From assembly GCF_001435095.1 (NCBI RefSeq), contig NZ_AZFC01000003.1:1-64000 (forward strand): 64,000 bases of DNA. The letters run 5' to 3'. Of this stretch, positions 62,167-64,000 are shown in pieces. A program made the translations under genes and the position numbers. How positions within the stretch are numbered: position 1 is the first letter of the stretch; each line of letters opens with the position of its first letter. Below the pieces are notes generated by a model. It had not been told where the DNA came from and searched no databases. It saw only the letters and a list, made by a program, of their open reading frames with translations. This DNA is from Levilactobacillus spicheri DSM 15429. Its GTDB lineage: Bacteria > Bacillota > Bacilli > Lactobacillales > Lactobacillaceae.

Positions 62167-62640
62167 TTGAGTACTGTCGTCGAGACCGTAACGAATTTGG
62201 TGCAACCCATCGTCGCTCATCATCAGTTTGACCTGGTGGATGTCGAATTCGTCAAGGAAGGCAAGAGCTGGTACCTGCGGATCTATATCGATAAGCCCGG
62301 AGGCATCAACATTGAAGAATGTGCTTTAGTGAGTGATGAAGTATCGGAGAAGTTAGACGCGCTCGATCCAGATCCCATTCCACAAGCGTATTTCTTGGAG
62401 GTGTCGTCACCGGGTGCCGAACGGCCACTGAAGAAGCCGGAAGACTTCGACCGGGCCGTGGGCGATTACATCCACGTGTCACTCTACCAAAAGATTGGGG
62501 CCAGCAAGGTTTACGAAGGAACGCTGGAAAAGCTGACCGCCGAAACCCTCTACCTGAAGGTGAACTTAAAGGGCCGGTTCAAAACGTTTGAGATTCCGCG
62601 CAAGGGGATTGCCCAAGCTCGGCTAGCCATCAAGTTCTAA
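62167..62640 (+). CDS. rimP: ribosome maturation factor RimP
   Basis: TTG 62167 follows GTAGGAGGCGGAATATAT. The 157-residue protein shows the RimP pattern: [66 protein letters not shown], and a C-terminal SH3-like part ([15 protein letters not shown]). It binds free 30S and helps late assembly. It starts the nusA operon with ylxR next. Confidence 0.95.
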   Translation: MSTVVETVTNLVQPIVAHHQFDLVDVEFVKEGKSWYLRIYIDKPGGINIEECALVSDEVSEKLDALDPDPIPQAYFLEVSSPGAERPLKKPEDFDRAVGDYIHVSLYQKIGASKVYEGTLEKLTAETLYLKVNLKGRFKTFEIPRKGIAQARLAIKF

Positions 62641-62661
62641 AGTTAAGGAGCGAAAGACAAC

Positions 62662-63933
62662 ATGAGTAAAGAATTACTAGGTGCCCTCGACGTCTTAGAG
62701 ACCGAGAAGGGAATCAAAAAAGAAGTGATCATCGAGGCCTTGGAAGCCGCGTTGGTTTCGGCTTACAAGCGAAACTACGATCAAGCCCAAAACGTGGAGG
62801 TCACTTTCGACCAACGCAAGGGTGACATCCACGTCTTCGCCGTCAAGAAGGTCGTTGACCAAGTCTACGACTCACGGCTGGAAGTGGGCTTAGACGACGC
62901 TTTAGCCATCAACAAGGGCTACGAACTGGGCGATGACATCAAGTTTGAGGTCACCCCGAAGAACTTTGGCCGGATCGCCGCGCAAACGGCCAAGCAGGTC
63001 ATCATGCAACGGGTTCGGGAAGCCGAACGGACCAACATCTACGATCAATACAGCCAGTACGAAAACGAAATCGTGACCGGTGAAGTTGAACGGCAGGATT
63101 CCCGGTTCGTTTACGTGAACCTGGGCAAGGTCGAGGCCGTCATGGGTCGTCAAGACCAGATGCCCAACGAGACCTACCGGATTCACGACCGCATCAAGGT
63201 CTACGTGACCCGGGTCGAGAACGCCACCAAGGGTCCTCAGGTTTTCGTGAGTCGGACGGCCGCCGACCTGTTAAAGCGGTTGTTTGAACAAGAAGTGCCG
63301 GAAATCTACGACGGGACCGTCGAGATCATGGCAATCGCGCGTGAAGCGGGTGACCGGGCCAAGGTCGCGGTTCGCTCGAACAACCCCGACATCGATCCCG
63401 TGGGAACCAGTGTGGGTCCCCGGGGACAACGGGTCCAGACCATCGTGAACGAACTCGGTGGTGAAAACATGGACATCGTGGAATGGACCGACGATGAAGC
63501 GAAGTTTATCGCCAACGCGTTGAACCCCGCCGAAGTGTTGGACGTCATCTTTGACCCAAACAACGAACGCGCCTGTGAAGTGGTCGTGCCCGATTACCAG
63601 TTGTCGTTAGCGATTGGGAAGCGGGGGCAAAACGCCCGCTTGGCCGCTAAGTTGACGGGCTACAAGATTGATATTAAATCAGAATCTGAAGCATCTGCTA
63701 TAATGGAAGCAGATCAAGCTGCTGCGGACGCCACGGCGGAAGCTGACACCTCAGCGCCAGCCCCGGCTGACGACGAGGCATCGGTCAGCGAGCCGGCCCC
63801 GGACGTGACCCCGACATCGACGGATGATGGGGATGTGGACGACACGACCGACGCACCCACGTCAACGGATGACGTGGCATCTGCTGACCCAACGTCAGCG
63901 GCGGCTGATACGGATGATCAGTCAGCCGACTAG
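62662..63933 (+). CDS. nusA: transcription termination/antitermination factor NusA, with acidic tail
   Basis: The 423-residue protein has the N-terminal RNAP-binding domain (ELLGALDVLETEKGIKKEVIIEALEAALVSAYKRN), S1 domain (EIVTGEVERQDSRFVYVNLGKVEAVMG), and two KH domains (VGTSVGPRGQRVQTIVNELGGENMDIVEW, SLAIGKRGQNARLAAKLTGYKIDIKSESEA). The last 70 residues are an unusual Ala/Asp/Ser/Thr/Pro-rich acidic tail. NusA controls pausing and termination. AAGGAG precedes the ATG; ylxR follows. Confidence 0.97.
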   Translation: MSKELLGALDVLETEKGIKKEVIIEALEAALVSAYKRNYDQAQNVEVTFDQRKGDIHVFAVKKVVDQVYDSRLEVGLDDALAINKGYELGDDIKFEVTPKNFGRIAAQTAKQVIMQRVREAERTNIYDQYSQYENEIVTGEVERQDSRFVYVNLGKVEAVMGRQDQMPNETYRIHDRIKVYVTRVENATKGPQVFVSRTAADLLKRLFEQEVPEIYDGTVEIMAIAREAGDRAKVAVRSNNPDIDPVGTSVGPRGQRVQTIVNELGGENMDIVEWTDDEAKFIANALNPAEVLDVIFDPNNERACEVVVPDYQLSLAIGKRGQNARLAAKLTGYKIDIKSESEASAIMEADQAAADATAEADTSAPAPADDEASVSEPAPDVTPTSTDDGDVDDTTDAPTSTDDVASADPTSAAADTDDQSAD

Positions 63934-63959
63934 GCGACCGTTAAAGGAGGTTTCACGGC

Positions 63960-64000
63960 ATGAAACAGCGTAAGATCCCGATGCGTAAAGATATCGTAAC
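63960..64000 (+). CDS. ylxR: YlxR RNA-binding protein, 3' truncated by window
   Basis: ATG 63960 follows AAAGGAGGTTTCACGGC. The 13 visible residues (MKQRKIPMRKDIV) match the start of YlxR (DUF448), always after nusA in Firmicutes. The rest is outside the window. Confidence 0.85.
   Translation, partial: MKQRKIPMRKDIV

Overview
The window is a piece of a Gram-positive, Lactobacillaceae-type chromosome. Supporting this are a lone D-lactate dehydrogenase, a mevalonate-pathway HMG-CoA synthase, Gram-positive PolC, a lexA/ynzC/yneF cluster, and the rpsB-tsf-pyrH-frr-(orf)-uppS-cdsA-rseP-proS-polC-(orf)-rimP-nusA-ylxR order. Host genes are clearly G+C-richer than the first 26 kb. A Levilactobacillus-like species is plausible, but that is inference; the genus cannot be fixed from this sequence alone.

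Positions 1 to about 26,340 are the late half of a temperate siphophage (prophage), all on the + strand. They run in canonical order: end of a DNA methyltransferase, two tiny ORFs, HNH packaging endonuclease, a free-standing NUMOD4/HNH homing endonuclease, a non-coding cos candidate, terS, terL, a DUF1056-like membrane protein, portal, ClpP-like protease, HK97 capsid, four connector/completion proteins, major tail protein, gpG/gpGT chaperones joined by a -1 slippery site (CCCAAAA), a tape measure with two peptidoglycan hydrolase domains, Dit, Tal, an S74-like fibre, a BppU/collagen-type receptor-binding protein, XkdX, an LLH holin, a GH25 endolysin and a small XhlA-like membrane protein. A strong terminator at 26,297-26,337 closes the late operon. 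Integrase, repressor and early genes lie outside the window to the left.

Positions 26,340-27,500 are an A+T-rich junction with two hairpins and one small secreted protein. G+C-rich host genes then follow: an AlkC-type alkylation-repair protein, a quinone-oxidoreductase-like MDR protein preceded by a MerR-type promoter/operator, the MerR regulator itself, a GlpF-type aquaglyceroporin, two histidine phosphatases, 6-phosphogluconate dehydrogenase, a MarR-GNAT pair, a PspC protein, PPK2, HMG-CoA synthase and nucleoside deoxyribosyltransferase. Next come lexA with an SOS box in front of it, divergent from ynzC and yneF, then a heterodimeric ABC exporter, an unknown protein, PlsC, the yabB/yazA-like pair, ldhD and a HAD phosphatase.

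Positions 48,400-64,000 are the conserved translation, envelope and replication block: rpsB (with a structured leader), tsf, pyrH, frr, an unknown 140-aa gene, uppS, cdsA, rseP, proS, polC, a small membrane gene under a catabolite-type operator, rimP, nusA and the start of ylxR.

No CRISPR array, IS element, tRNA or rRNA was seen. The most unusual signals are in the phage tail (frameshifts, a beta-propeller Tal, a lysine-rich Dit, duplicated modules in the receptor-binding protein) and in several host regulatory segments.
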